Source: Paracoccus sp. C2R09 (lineage in GTDB: Bacteria; Pseudomonadota; Alphaproteobacteria; Rhodobacterales; Rhodobacteraceae). From it: DNA of 64,000 nucleotides. The notes beneath the pieces were generated by a model. The model had not been told where the DNA came from and did no database searches. It saw only the letters and a list, made by a program, of their open reading frames with translations. The stretch lies in NCBI RefSeq assembly GCF_018860625.1, contig NZ_JAHKQB010000027.1, positions 124,001-188,000 on the forward strand, given 5' to 3'. Made by a program: the position numbers and the translations under genes. This document shows positions 25,944-35,643 of this stretch, one piece after another (position 1 is the stretch's first letter; each line of letters begins with the position of its first letter).

Positions 25944-27964
25944 ACCCCGAGCTGACCCGCTGGACCGGCCCCGAGGGGCTGCCGCGTTTCGACCTGATCG
26001 CCGATACCGATTTCGCCCCGGCCTTCGACCGCGAACTGGCCGCCGCCGAAGCCGCACACGAGGCGATCGCCGCCAATCCGCAACCCCCCAGCTTCGAGAA
26101 CACCATCGCCGCGATGGAGCTTGCGGATGAGGGGCTGGGGCGGATGCTCTCGATTTTCTACACGCTGGCAGGCGTCGATTCGAACCCCGCCCGAGAGGCG
26201 CTGAGCCGCGATTTCGCGCCGCGCCTGGCCGATTACGGCAGCCGCATCAGCATGGACCCGCGGCTTTACGAACGCGTCAAGGCGGTGGCCGAGGGCGCCG
26301 ATGCGCTGCCGCCGCAGGATGCACGGATCACCCGGCTGGCGCTGCGTGACCTGACGCGGGCGGGCGCGGGGCTGGCCCCCGAAGGCCGCGCCCGCATGGC
26401 GACGATCCGCGGGCGGCTGGCCACGCTGACGACGCAGTTCACGCAGAACGTGCTTGCGGATGAACGCGACTTTGTCATGCCCGTGCCGGATGACCGGCTG
26501 GACGGGCTGCCCGCATGGCTGCTGCGCGCCATGCGTGCGGCGGCGCGTGAACGCGGGCTGCAGGGTCAGATCGTGACGCTGAACCGGTCGCTGATCGTGC
26601 CCTTCCTGGAACATGCCGGCGACCGCGCCCTGCGCGAGGATGCCTTCCGCGCCTGGGCCGCACGCGGTTCGGGGCAGGGCGCGGGCGGGCAGGCCACCGA
26701 CAACCTGCCGCTGATCCACGAGATCTTTGCCCTGCGCCATGAACGCGCGCAACTGCTTGGCCATCCCGATTTCGCGTCATGGAAGCTGGAGACCCAGATG
26801 GCGGGCACGCCCGACCGCGTGCAGGAGCTGCTGGGTCAGGTCTGGACGGCCGCCAGCGCACGCGCGGCGCAGGATCAGGCCCGCCTGACCGAAATGCTGA
26901 AGGCCGACGGCGTGAACGACCGTTTGCGCGGCTGGGACTGGCGGCTCTATGCGGAACGGCTGCGGCAGGCGGAACATGATGTCGATGCGGACCGGGTCGC
27001 ACCCTATCTAACGCTGGATGCGATGCTGGGCGCGGTGTTCGATGTTGCACACCGGCTATTCGGGCTGGAATTCACGCCGATCCGGGCGCCGCTCTGGTCA
27101 CCGGACGTGCGGGCCTTCCGTGTCACGCGCGAGGGGCGGCTGATGGCGATCTTCCTGGGCGATTTTTATGCGCGTCCGGGCAAGCGGTCCGGGGCCTGGT
27201 GTTCGTCCCTGCAATCGCAGCATCGGATCGGGGACGGGCAGCGCGCCATCGTCGTCAACGTGTGCAACTTCACCCCGCCCGAGGCGCCGGGTGCGCCCTG
27301 CTTCCTGTCCTGGGACGATGCGCATACGCTGTTCCACGAATTCGGCCACGCGACGCACCACATCCTGTCGGAGGTGGACTGGCCCTCGATTTCCGGAACC
27401 TCGGTGGCGCAGGACTTCGTCGAACTGCCAAGCCAGCTGTATGAACACTGGCTGGAACAGCCCGAGGTGCTGGACGCCCATGCCCGCCACCACGAGACAG
27501 GCGAGCCGCTGCCCGCCGATCTGCGCGACCGCGTGATCGCGGCGGGGAACGCGGATGCGGGTTTCTCGACGACGGAATACCTGGAAAGCGCGCTGGTGGA
27601 CCTGGCCTTCCATCGCGGCACCCCGGCCGATGATGCGATGGCCGCGCAGGCGCGGGTGCTGACCGAGCTGGGCGCACCCGAGGCGATCCCGATGCGCCAT
27701 GCGACGCCGCATTTCGCGCATGTCTTCGCGGGCGACAGCTATGCCGCGGGGTATTACAGCTACATGTGGTCCGAGGTGATGGACGCGGACGCCTTCGCGG
27801 CCTTCGAGGAGACGGGCGACATCTTCGATCCGGCAACGGCGAAACGGCTGGAGGAGACGATCCTGTCCAAGGGTGGATCGGCGCCTGCGGATCAGCTGTG
27901 GATGGATTTCCGTGGCCGGATGCCCGGGGTCGAACCGCTGCTGAAGGGCCGCGGGCTGGCCTGA
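25940..27964 (+). CDS. M3 family zinc metallopeptidase (peptidyl-dipeptidase Dcp/oligopeptidase A type)
   Basis: 674 residues, all-helical M3 fold. The zinc motif His466-Glu-Phe-Gly-His470 (LFHEFGHATHH) and downstream ligand Glu in the following helix identify the family. The N-terminal region PPSFENTIAAME and the late YAAGYYSYMWSEVMDADAF block are also typical. It degrades short peptides released by other proteases; Dcp-type (dipeptide-removing) and OpdA-type activity cannot be separated here. No signal peptide is seen. It starts within the moeB-like gene stop (ATGA overlap) and ends convergent to the SH3 protein gene. Confidence 0.93.
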   Translation: MNPELTRWTGPEGLPRFDLIADTDFAPAFDRELAAAEAAHEAIAANPQPPSFENTIAAMELADEGLGRMLSIFYTLAGVDSNPAREALSRDFAPRLADYGSRISMDPRLYERVKAVAEGADALPPQDARITRLALRDLTRAGAGLAPEGRARMATIRGRLATLTTQFTQNVLADERDFVMPVPDDRLDGLPAWLLRAMRAAARERGLQGQIVTLNRSLIVPFLEHAGDRALREDAFRAWAARGSGQGAGGQATDNLPLIHEIFALRHERAQLLGHPDFASWKLETQMAGTPDRVQELLGQVWTAASARAAQDQARLTEMLKADGVNDRLRGWDWRLYAERLRQAEHDVDADRVAPYLTLDAMLGAVFDVAHRLFGLEFTPIRAPLWSPDVRAFRVTREGRLMAIFLGDFYARPGKRSGAWCSSLQSQHRIGDGQRAIVVNVCNFTPPEAPGAPCFLSWDDAHTLFHEFGHATHHILSEVDWPSISGTSVAQDFVELPSQLYEHWLEQPEVLDAHARHHETGEPLPADLRDRVIAAGNADAGFSTTEYLESALVDLAFHRGTPADDAMAAQARVLTELGAPEAIPMRHATPHFAHVFAGDSYAAGYYSYMWSEVMDADAFAAFEETGDIFDPATAKRLEETILSKGGSAPADQLWMDFRGRMPGVEPLLKGRGLA

Positions 27965-28015
27965 GGGGCAAGGGGGTGCCGACCGTCGGTCTGCGCCCTG
28001 CCGGGCAGGCCGGGG

Positions 28016-28037
28016 GCGCGCCGCTGTCGCGGCGCGC
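28016..28037. other. GC-rich hairpin between convergent genes
   Basis: GCGCGCCGC (28016-28024) and GCGGCGCGC (28029-28037) form a perfect 9-bp stem with a TGTC loop, directly beside the stop codon of the SH3 gene and 50 bases past the peptidase stop. There is no T tract, so it may be a transcript 3' barrier for both strands. Confidence 0.4.
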
Positions 28038-28039
28038 GG

Positions 28040-28594
28040 TCAGTCCCTGACCTCGGCCGGGTCCACGCCCCAGATCGTCGTCTTGGGCACCCAGCCGCGC
28101 TGACCCCCGCCCGAAACGCGGCACCATTGCGGTTCGCATTCGTTCAGGCGCAGGATCGCCCCGGCCTCGGCCCGGGCGACCACGTCGGCATCGGTGCGCG
28201 GCCGCGTGTGCAGCTCGGTCATGTCGTCCAGGACCAGCGCGGTGCGCACGCCCGACAGCAGCGCGTAATGCACCCAGCCGCCCGCACCGTCCTTGTCCTC
28301 GACCCGGCGCCAATGGCCGAACTCGGCCACGACGCGCAGGGGCATCCCGGCATGGCGGAACACCCAGTCGATCCGGTGCGACAGGCTGGGCCCGCGCCGG
28401 GCGTTGCCCTCGTTTCCCTTGAGGCTGACATAGCGCGGAAGCGGAAGGTTCGTCACCGGCCCGCGCAGCTGTTCGGCCTGCGCCTGCTGGGCAGGGTCCT
28501 GCGCGGCGGCAGGGCCCGCCATGAGCGCCGCCCCGATCACCGCGGCCTGAATCAGGCGCCGCGCCTTGCCCTGTTGGCGTTGAACTGTCGTCAT
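28040..28594 (-). CDS. Secreted SH3-domain protein (two bacterial SH3 modules)
   Basis: 184 residues. An N-terminal signal peptide (basic RRLIQ, then AAVIGAALMAGPAAAQ) indicates export. Two SH3-like modules follow: about 52-115 (PRYVSLKGNEGNARRGPS, HWRRVEDKDGAGGWVHYALL) and about 118-178 (ELHTRPRTDADVVARAEAG, WCRVSGGGQRGWV). Both have the R-x-G-P/R-x-R-x and G-W-V elements used by bacterial SH3 folds for wall or peptide contact. The role is probably envelope-associated, specific partner unknown. It is divergent from the 2-hydroxyacid dehydrogenase with a 141-bp gap; no strong SD is visible. Confidence 0.8.
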   Translation of the reverse strand: MTTVQRQQGKARRLIQAAVIGAALMAGPAAAQDPAQQAQAEQLRGPVTNLPLPRYVSLKGNEGNARRGPSLSHRIDWVFRHAGMPLRVVAEFGHWRRVEDKDGAGGWVHYALLSGVRTALVLDDMTELHTRPRTDADVVARAEAGAILRLNECEPQWCRVSGGGQRGWVPKTTIWGVDPAEVRD

Positions 28595-28735
28595 GCTGAT
28601 GGTTCCCGTCCTGCCTGTCCCGATGGCCTGCGCCCTGGGGTCTTGTGCATGCCCCGTATCGCGGGCAGTTTGCCAAAAGCGGTCCTGCAAGGGAAGTGCG
28701 CCCCCGACACGAGTTCGAGAAAGTGAGGTCAGTCC

Positions 28736-29740
28736 ATGCCCGCAAGCCCGTCCTTGGTCCGTCCGAGGTTGCGCGTCGCCGTGACCCGCCGTCTGCCCGA
28801 AGCGGTCGAGACGCGGATGTCCGAGCTGTTCGACGTGATCCTGCGCGAGGATGACCGCAAGCTGTCCGAGGACGAGCTGGTCGCGCTGATGCAGGGGGCC
28901 GACGTGCTGGTGCCGACCGTGACCGACCAGATCACGGCGAACATGCTGGCCCGTGCAGGCGACCGGCTGAAGCTGATCGCGAATTACGGGGCGGGGATCG
29001 ACCATGTGGACGTCATGTCGGCCCGCCAGCGGGGCGTTCTGGTCAGCAACACGCCGGGTGTCGTGACAGAGGATACGGCCGACATGACCATGGCGCTGAT
29101 CCTGTCCGTCACGCGCCGCATCCCGGAGGGCCTGGCCGAGATGCAGGCCGGGCGCTGGCAGGGCTGGGCGCCCACGGCGCATCTTGGCGGACGGCTGGGG
29201 GGCAGGCGTCTCGGGATCCTGGGCATGGGCCGGATCGGTCAGGCCGTCGCCCGCCGCGCCAATGCCTTTGGCATGCAGGTCCATTACCACAATCGCCACC
29301 GTTTGCGACCCGAGATCGAGGATGAATTGCAGGCCACATGGTGGGAAAGCCTGGATCAGATGCTGGCGCGCATGGACATCGTCAGCATCAATGCACCGCA
29401 CACGCCCTCGACCTTTCACCTGCTGAACGCGCGCCGGCTGAAGCTGATGAAGCCCTCGGCTGTGGTGGTCAACACCTCGCGCGGCGAGGTCATCGACGAG
29501 AACGCGCTGACCCGGATGCTGCGTGCGAACGAGATCGCGGGCGCGGGGCTGGACGTGTTCGAGCACGGCCACGAGATCAATCCCCGCCTGCGCGAGCTGC
29601 CCAACGTCGTGCTGCTGCCCCATATGGGCAGCGCCACGGTCGAGGGTCGCGCCGAGATGGGCGAGAAGGTTCTGATCAACATCAAGACATTCGCCGACGG
29701 ACATCGTCCGCCCGACCTTGTCGTGCCCTCGATGCTGTGA
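28736..29740 (+). CDS. D-isomer-specific 2-hydroxyacid dehydrogenase (glyoxylate/hydroxypyruvate reductase-like)
   Basis: 334 residues. The catalytic domain is split around a Rossmann domain with GILGMGRIGQAVARR. The active-site Arg is in NTSRGEVIDE, the Glu in the GLDVFEHG stretch and the catalytic His in LLPHMGSAT. Sequence character is nearest to glycerate/glyoxylate reductases (GRHPR-type), which use NAD(P)H to reduce glyoxylate or hydroxypyruvate. The exact substrate cannot be fixed from sequence. The next gene, an MFS transporter, begins five bases after its stop. Confidence 0.88.
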   Translation: MPASPSLVRPRLRVAVTRRLPEAVETRMSELFDVILREDDRKLSEDELVALMQGADVLVPTVTDQITANMLARAGDRLKLIANYGAGIDHVDVMSARQRGVLVSNTPGVVTEDTADMTMALILSVTRRIPEGLAEMQAGRWQGWAPTAHLGGRLGGRRLGILGMGRIGQAVARRANAFGMQVHYHNRHRLRPEIEDELQATWWESLDQMLARMDIVSINAPHTPSTFHLLNARRLKLMKPSAVVVNTSRGEVIDENALTRMLRANEIAGAGLDVFEHGHEINPRLRELPNVVLLPHMGSATVEGRAEMGEKVLINIKTFADGHRPPDLVVPSML

Positions 29741-29744
29741 CGTG

Positions 29745-30890
29745 ATGCGTCTGTCGTCCGAAAGGGCCGCGGTATCGGCCCTGTTCCTGCTGAACGGGCT
29801 GTTGGTCGGCAGCTGGTCGCCGCGCATCCCCGCCCTGATGGAGCGGTTGCAGATCACCGAATCGCGGGCCGGGCTGCTGGTGCTGTGTCTCGGGCTGGGG
29901 TCGATCACGGTCATGCCGTTCTTCGGCGCGATGACGGCGCGGTCCGGGTCGCGACAGGCGGCGTGGCTGGCGGCCTGCCTGACGGCGCCGTCGCTGATCT
30001 GGATCTCGGTCGCGCCGGGGTTCTGGACGGCTGCGCTGGCGGTCTTCTTGTTCGGCGGCACGATGGGTGGCATGGACGTGGCGATGAACGCCAATGCCGT
30101 CGCCATGGAACGCAGGCGCAGCCGCGCGATCATGTCGTCCTGCCACGGGTTCTGGAGCCTTGGCGGCGTGATCGGGGCGGGCCTGGGCGGCATCGTCCTC
30201 GACTGGGCGGGGGAACTGGTGCAGGGGCTGGTCGTGACCGCGATCTTTGCCGCGGGCTTGGTATGGGCCGGGCCGCGCCTGTTGCGCGATCCGCCCGCGC
30301 CGGACCAGCCGCGCACGCCGCTGCGCCTGCCGCGCAGCCCGCTGCCCTATCTGATCGGGATCGTGGCACTGGCCTCGATGATCCCCGAGGGCGCGATTCT
30401 TGATTGGGCGGCCGTCTATCTGGAGCGCGAGATGGGCGCGTCGCTGTCGCTGGCGGGGTGGGGGTTCGCGGCTTGCGCGGCGACGATGGCCGTGCTGCGA
30501 TTTGCGGGCGACGGCTTGCGCAACCGCTTCGGGGCGGTCCGCACCATGCGGGCCAGCGCGCTGATCGCGATGGCGGGCCTTGGCATCGCGGGGTTGGCAG
30601 GCACGCCGCCTATGGCGATCACGGGCTTTGCGCTGGCGGGGATCGGGATCGCCAACCTGATGCCCATCGCGCTGTCCGCCGCCGGGAACCTGCCCGGCAT
30701 GGCCGCGGGCGTCGGACTGTCGGTGGTGACGATGATGGGCTATTCCGGCATCCTGCTGGCCCCCGCCGCGATCGGTTGGCTGGCCGAGCATGCAAGCCTT
30801 GGCGCGATCTATCTGGGGCTGGGGGTGCTGCTTCTGCTGCCATTGGGCCTGTCGCGGCTGGTGGCGGCGGCCGATTTCCACAGGGATTGA
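29745..30890 (+). CDS. MFS transporter
   Basis: 381 residues with about 12 hydrophobic helices. A motif resembling the MFS loop 2-3 signature is FFGAMTARSGSRQ. The GSWSPRIPALMERL start and the CHGFWSLGGVIGAGLG segment are typical of a Rhodobacterales MFS group related to inner membrane protein YbjJ-type. The substrate is unknown. The start ATG 29745 lies five bases after the dehydrogenase stop, so both are probably one transcript; a link to 2-hydroxyacid transport is only a guess. Confidence 0.85.
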   Translation: MRLSSERAAVSALFLLNGLLVGSWSPRIPALMERLQITESRAGLLVLCLGLGSITVMPFFGAMTARSGSRQAAWLAACLTAPSLIWISVAPGFWTAALAVFLFGGTMGGMDVAMNANAVAMERRRSRAIMSSCHGFWSLGGVIGAGLGGIVLDWAGELVQGLVVTAIFAAGLVWAGPRLLRDPPAPDQPRTPLRLPRSPLPYLIGIVALASMIPEGAILDWAAVYLEREMGASLSLAGWGFAACAATMAVLRFAGDGLRNRFGAVRTMRASALIAMAGLGIAGLAGTPPMAITGFALAGIGIANLMPIALSAAGNLPGMAAGVGLSVVTMMGYSGILLAPAAIGWLAEHASLGAIYLGLGVLLLLPLGLSRLVAAADFHRD

Positions 30891-30952
30891 TTGCGGGAAT
30901 CGCCCGCCCGTGGCACCCTGATCGGGTTCTTGTCAGTCAGGGCGGTGATGCC

Positions 30953-31294
30953 ATGTCGATGAACCTGCTGCGCGCGGGCAGCCTTGCCCTTGGCGCATTC
31001 CCCTTCGCGGCCCTGTCGCAGGGGCTGGATGTGACGTTCGATACCCATTGCCCGCCGGATGCGCAGGCGGCCTGCTTCGGCAGGGCAGAGGTCATGGGCC
31101 TCAATCCCGATGGCGACGGGTTTCTTGCGGTGCGTTCGGGGCCGGATGCGTCATATCCCATGCTGGCCAAGCTGACCGAAGGCGCGGTCGTGGGCACCTA
31201 TGACAAGCGCGGCGCGTGGTATGCGATCAGCTTCGGGCCGGATAACCGGCTGGGCTGGGCGCATGGCAACTGGCTGGGCAATCACATTCCCTGA
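30953..31294 (+). CDS. Small secreted SH3-domain protein
   Basis: 113 residues. The N-terminus (LLRAGSLALGAFPFAALSQG) is a probable signal peptide. One SH3-like module (about 52-108: GLNPDGDGFLAVRSGPDASYPMLAKL then GWAHGNWLGNHIP) has the LxVRxGP and GWxxGxW patterns. The mature N-terminal part contains two Cys residues (DTHCPPDAQAACFG) that may form a disulfide. Function unknown. It is convergent with panB with three bases between stops. Confidence 0.75.
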   Translation: MSMNLLRAGSLALGAFPFAALSQGLDVTFDTHCPPDAQAACFGRAEVMGLNPDGDGFLAVRSGPDASYPMLAKLTEGAVVGTYDKRGAWYAISFGPDNRLGWAHGNWLGNHIP

Positions 31295-31297
31295 GCT

Positions 31298-32107
31298 TCA
31301 GCGATAGACCTGCGCGGCCTCGGGGAAGCTGCGGTCGCGGACGGCTGCGGCGTAATCGGCGATGGCGCGGTCGGCGCGGGGGCCCAGATCGCCGAACTTG
31401 CGCACGAAACGCGGCACGCGCTCGGTCAGGCCCAGCATGTCGTCGACCACCAGGATCTGCCCGTCGCAGCGGGCCGAGGCCCCGATGCCGATCACCGGCA
31501 CCGGCACGGCCTCGGTCATGCGGTCGGCCAACCCCTCCATCACGCCTTCGGCCACGATGGAAAACGCGCCCGCATCGGCCACGGCCCGCGCGTCGGCCAC
31601 ATGGGCGGGCCATGTGTCCTGATCGCGGCCCTGCGTGCGGAAGCCCCCCATGGTCAGCGTGGATTGGGGGGTCAGCCCGACATGGCCCATCACCGGCACG
31701 CCCCGTTCGGTCAGAAAGCGGATCGTGGGTGCCATGCGCGCGCCGCCCTCCAGCTTGACCGCGCCGCAGCCGGTCTCCATCAGGATGCGGGTCGCGTTGC
31801 GGAAGGCCTGTTCGGGGCCTTCCTCGTAGCTGCCGAAGGGCATGTCCACCACGACCATCGCCCGCGCGCTGCCGCGCATGACGGCCTGTCCGTGCAGGAT
31901 CATCATCTCCATCGTGACGCCCACGGTCGAGGGCAGGCCATGGACGACCATCCCCAGGCTGTCGCCCACCAGGATCACGTCGGCATGGGCGTCCACCATC
32001 CGGGCCATCGGCGCGCTGTAGGCGGTCAGCGCGACGATGGGCGTTCCCCCCTTCATCGCCATGATCTGCGGTGCGGTGATGCGGGTCAGCGGTGCTTGTG
32101 CGGACAT
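31298..32107 (-). CDS. panB: 3-methyl-2-oxobutanoate hydroxymethyltransferase (ketopantoate hydroxymethyltransferase)
   Basis: 269 residues, a TIM-barrel enzyme. Metal and substrate residues are in [11 protein letters not shown], the DMPFGSYE loop, KLEGG and MGHVGLTPQ; the catalytic Glu is in IVAEGV. It transfers a hydroxymethyl group from methylene-tetrahydrofolate to ketoisovalerate, the first committed step of pantothenate synthesis. It is 12 bases downstream of panC. panD and panE are not in the window. Confidence 0.96.
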   Translation of the reverse strand: MSAQAPLTRITAPQIMAMKGGTPIVALTAYSAPMARMVDAHADVILVGDSLGMVVHGLPSTVGVTMEMMILHGQAVMRGSARAMVVVDMPFGSYEEGPEQAFRNATRILMETGCGAVKLEGGARMAPTIRFLTERGVPVMGHVGLTPQSTLTMGGFRTQGRDQDTWPAHVADARAVADAGAFSIVAEGVMEGLADRMTEAVPVPVIGIGASARCDGQILVVDDMLGLTERVPRFVRKFGDLGPRADRAIADYAAAVRDRSFPEAAQVYR

Positions 32108-32119
32108 GGTCGTCCCCCT

Positions 32120-32977
32120 TCAGGGCTGGGCCACGCGCTGGTCGATCAGCAGCGCGTCACCGAAGGCGACGGCCAGCAGGATCACCACGGGGCTGGCGAT
32201 TTTCGTGACGCGGGTCAGGTCTTCCGCGTCGCGGATGTCGATGGAACGGATAACGGCACGAGGCTCGGCCCCGATGATGCCGCGGATGCGGGCACGCATC
32301 GCGGCGGTGGTCACGCCATGCGCGGCCATGTCCGCGGCCGCATCCAGCGCACGCGACAGGACGGGGGCGGCGGCGCGATCCTCGGCGGTCAGCCGCTGGT
32401 TGCGCGACGACATGGCCAGGCCGTCATCCTCTCGCATGGTGGGGACGGGCAGGATCTGCACGGGGATGTCCAGATCGGCCACCATGCGGCGGATCAGCGT
32501 CAGCTGCTGGTAATCCTTTTCGCCGAAGGCGGCCGCATCGGGCTGCACGATGTTGAACAGCTTGGTCACCACGGTCGCCACGCCGCGGAAATGGCCGGGA
32601 CGCAGGCGGCCCATCAGCATGCGGCCAAGGTCCTCGACCTCGACATGGGTCTGCGCGCCGGGGCGATAGATATCCCCGACCGAGGGCAGGAACACCGCGT
32701 CGCATCCCGCCTGCGCCAGCTTGGCGCGGTCGCCCTCCTCGTCGCGGGGATACCTGTCCAGATCCTCGTTCGGGCCGAATTGCGTGGGGTTCACGAAGAT
32801 CGAGGCGACGACCCGTCCGCCGCCCTGCGCATCCACCCAGTCGCGCGCGCGGGCGACCAGCGACATGTGTCCCGCATGCAGCGCGCCCATCGTGGGCACC
32901 AGCGCCACGGCATGACCGGCGCGCCGCCATTCGCGGGACAGGGCGCGGATGTCGCCCGTGCTGCGGCAGATCTGCAT
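32120..32977 (-). CDS. panC: Pantothenate synthetase (pantoate--beta-alanine ligase)
   Basis: 285 residues, a nucleotidyltransferase-superfamily enzyme. The HIGH-like motif is [11 protein letters not shown], followed by [18 protein letters not shown], the FGEKDYQQL segment and the KMSKS-equivalent MSSRNQRL. It joins pantoate and beta-alanine with ATP. First gene of the panC-panB operon. Its pathway continues to the pantothenate kinase gene coaX at 62.3 kb of this same window. Confidence 0.96.
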   Translation of the reverse strand: MQICRSTGDIRALSREWRRAGHAVALVPTMGALHAGHMSLVARARDWVDAQGGGRVVASIFVNPTQFGPNEDLDRYPRDEEGDRAKLAQAGCDAVFLPSVGDIYRPGAQTHVEVEDLGRMLMGRLRPGHFRGVATVVTKLFNIVQPDAAAFGEKDYQQLTLIRRMVADLDIPVQILPVPTMREDDGLAMSSRNQRLTAEDRAAAPVLSRALDAAADMAAHGVTTAAMRARIRGIIGAEPRAVIRSIDIRDAEDLTRVTKIASPVVILLAVAFGDALLIDQRVAQP

Positions 32978-33150
32978 ATGGGCGGTCCTTCCTGAAAACC
33001 CGAAGCCCGGAAATTACCTGCGAGGCCCCATCGCGGCAAGTGTCGCCGCATGTCGTTTTTGGCCCGCCTTTGGTCGGGGCCATTTGACGTTGCGTGCGAA
33101 TGATCGGGCAACGATGGGCGCAGGGGCCAAGGGCAAACGGAGCAGCGGCA

Positions 33151-35643
33151 ATGAAATCTCATGTGAAGGTTCTGATCGTCGGCGGAGGTGCCGTGGGGTG
33201 CGGGATCGCCTATCACCTGGCCCGCGCCGGGTGGGAACCGCTGCTGATCGAGCGCGACGAGCTGACGGCGGGATCGACCTGGCACGCGGCGGGCCTGCTG
33301 CCGCTGTTCAACATGGGATATGCGACCAGCCATATCCACGACCATTCCGTCAGGCTCTATGCCGGGCTCGAGGCGGAAACCGGCCTGAACGCGGGCTTCA
33401 CCCGCTGCGGCAACCTGCGCATGGCACAGACCGATGCGCGGATGGACGAATACATGCTCTATTCCTCGACCGCCGAGACGATCGGGATCGAGCACGAGTT
33501 CCTGACCCCCGCCCAGATCAACGAGCGTTGGCCCCTGGTCCGCACCGAGGATCTGAAGGGCGCGCTGTTCCACCCGACCGACGGCTATATCAACCCCGCC
33601 GACGTCACGCAGGCCATGGCCAAGGGCGCGCGGATGGCCGGCTGCACCATCGAACGCAAGCTGCAGGTCAACGCCTATCGCTGGACCGGATCGGAATGGG
33701 TGGTGACCTGCGAACGCATGATCGAAAGGGGCGGCAACCTGATCCCCTCGGGCGAGGAGGTCGAGATCACGGCCGAGCATGTCGTGACCGCCACTGGCAA
33801 CCACGCGCAGCGCACCGCGCAGCTGCTGGGCATCCGCATCCCGGCGATCCCGGTCGAACACCAGTTCATCGTGACCGAACCCGACCCCGCGCTGCTGAAA
33901 TGGCGTGCGGATGGCAACCCCGAACACCCCGTTCTGCGCGATGCCGATGCGAAATGGTATGTGCGCGAGGAACGCGGCGGCTGGATCCTTGGACCATACG
34001 AGAAGGGCGCGCCCGCGCGCTTCCCCTATGGCGTGCCCGACAGCTTCCGCGCCGATCTGTTCCCGCTGGATCTGGACCGGATCGAGGAGGAATACATGGC
34101 GATGATCCACCGGATCCCGACATCCGAGACGGTGGGCCTCAAGGACGATTTCAACGGGCCGATCTGCTATACCCCCGATGGCAACCCGCTGGTCGGACCC
34201 GCGCCCGGCCTGCGCAACATGTGGCTGGCCGAGGGCTTCAGCTTCGGCATCACCGCGGCGGGCGGCGTCGGGCATTACCTGACGCAGCTGATGACCGAGG
34301 GTGAGGCCGAGATCGACATGGCATCCCTGGACCCGCGCCGCTTTGGATCGTGGATGACCACAGAATATGCGGTGAAGAAGAACGAGGAAGCCTATGACCA
34401 CGTCTTCATCCTGCACCACCCCGACGAGGAACGCCCCGCCGCGCGCCCGCTGCGTACCTCGCCCGCCTATGACCGCCAGGCAGCGCGGGGCGCCCAGTTC
34501 GGGCAGGTGAACGGGTGGGAGCGCCCGAATTACTTCGCGCCGATGGGCTTCGACGACCACGAGGCCCGCAGCTTCCGGCGCGGCGGTTGGTGGCAATACG
34601 CGAAATCCGAGGCCGAGGCCCTGCGAAATGCCGCCGGTCTGATCGATGCGACGGCATTCGCCAAGCATCGCGTGACGGGGCCGGGGGCAACGGCATTCCT
34701 CGACTGGCTGACGACGAACAGGCTGCCGAAGGTCGGGCGGATCAACCTGACCTATGCCCTGACCGAGGCCGGCACGACGCGCACCGAATACACCATCGTC
34801 CGATTGGCGGATGCCGATTATTACCTCGTGTCGGCAGGCGCCTGGACGGATTACGACGCCGACAACCTGATCAAGTCGGCGCAGGATTACATGGAGGCGG
34901 GCGGCAGCTTCGTGTCGATCCAGGACGTGACCACGCAATGGGGCGTCTTCGCCATCGCGGGGCCGCAATCGCGCGCGATCCTGTCGAAGCTGATCCGCGA
35001 TCCGCAGCCGGAAATCGCGTTGTCGAACAAGCGCTTCCCCTGGCTGTCCTCGCGCCGGATGGAACTGGGAATGGTGCCCGTGAACGCCATCCGCGTCGCC
35101 TATACGGGGGAACTGGGCTGGGAGCTGCACCACCCGATCGAGATGCAGAACCATCTGTTCGACCGCCTGATGGAGGCCGGCGAACCGCTTGGCCTGAAGC
35201 TGGTCGGGGCGCGTGCGCAGAACTGGCTGCGGCAGGAAAAGTCCTATCGCGCCTTCGGGACCGAACTGGGCCGCGACGCGACCCCACTCGAGGCCGGGCT
35301 GGACCGGTTCGTCGATCTGTCCAAGGATTTCCGGGGCAAGGCCGCGATGGAGGCCAAGGGCATCCGCAGCAGATGCGTGACCCTGCTGATTGACGGGCCG
35401 GCCGATGCCGACCCATGGGGTCGCGAGGCGCTGTTCCTCGACAGCGAAAAGGTGGGGCGCCTGACCTCGGGCGGGTATTCTGCGGCGTTCGGCAAGCAGA
35501 TCGGGATGGGATATGTCCGCCCCGACCTGGCCCAGCCCGGCACGCGGCTGAAGGTCCGGATGTTCCGCGAGCTGTGGGATGCCCAGGTGACCGAGGACAG
35601 CCCCTACGACCCGCAGAACGCCCGCATCAGGATCGACGGCTAG
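33151..35643 (+). CDS. FAD-dependent dimethylglycine/sarcosine dehydrogenase-like protein (DAO-GcvT fusion)
   Basis: 830 residues. N-terminal DAO domain with VLIVGGGAVGCGIAYHLA and AGSTWHAAGLL; His45 corresponds to the residue that binds FAD covalently in dimethylglycine dehydrogenase. A middle FAO_M linker (about 380-435) and C-terminal GcvT domains (about 440-825) follow. The GcvT part binds folate in relatives, so oxidative demethylation of a methylated glycine to methylene-tetrahydrofolate is expected. The specific substrate (dimethylglycine, sarcosine or a related amine) is undecided. ATG 33151 with CGGAGC upstream was preferred to ATG 33094. It ends overlapping the stop of the convergent TetR gene. 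Confidence 0.88.
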   Translation: MKSHVKVLIVGGGAVGCGIAYHLARAGWEPLLIERDELTAGSTWHAAGLLPLFNMGYATSHIHDHSVRLYAGLEAETGLNAGFTRCGNLRMAQTDARMDEYMLYSSTAETIGIEHEFLTPAQINERWPLVRTEDLKGALFHPTDGYINPADVTQAMAKGARMAGCTIERKLQVNAYRWTGSEWVVTCERMIERGGNLIPSGEEVEITAEHVVTATGNHAQRTAQLLGIRIPAIPVEHQFIVTEPDPALLKWRADGNPEHPVLRDADAKWYVREERGGWILGPYEKGAPARFPYGVPDSFRADLFPLDLDRIEEEYMAMIHRIPTSETVGLKDDFNGPICYTPDGNPLVGPAPGLRNMWLAEGFSFGITAAGGVGHYLTQLMTEGEAEIDMASLDPRRFGSWMTTEYAVKKNEEAYDHVFILHHPDEERPAARPLRTSPAYDRQAARGAQFGQVNGWERPNYFAPMGFDDHEARSFRRGGWWQYAKSEAEALRNAAGLIDATAFAKHRVTGPGATAFLDWLTTNRLPKVGRINLTYALTEAGTTRTEYTIVRLADADYYLVSAGAWTDYDADNLIKSAQDYMEAGGSFVSIQDVTTQWGVFAIAGPQSRAILSKLIRDPQPEIALSNKRFPWLSSRRMELGMVPVNAIRVAYTGELGWELHHPIEMQNHLFDRLMEAGEPLGLKLVGARAQNWLRQEKSYRAFGTELGRDATPLEAGLDRFVDLSKDFRGKAAMEAKGIRSRCVTLLIDGPADADPWGREALFLDSEKVGRLTSGGYSAAFGKQIGMGYVRPDLAQPGTRLKVRMFRELWDAQVTEDSPYDPQNARIRIDG

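Noticed and set aside
33060..33113. Inverted repeats TGGCCC/GGGCCA and CGTTGC/GCAACG upstream of the dehydrogenase gene
   Set aside because: Short, GC-rich and of a kind expected by chance in this composition; no regulator consensus recognised.
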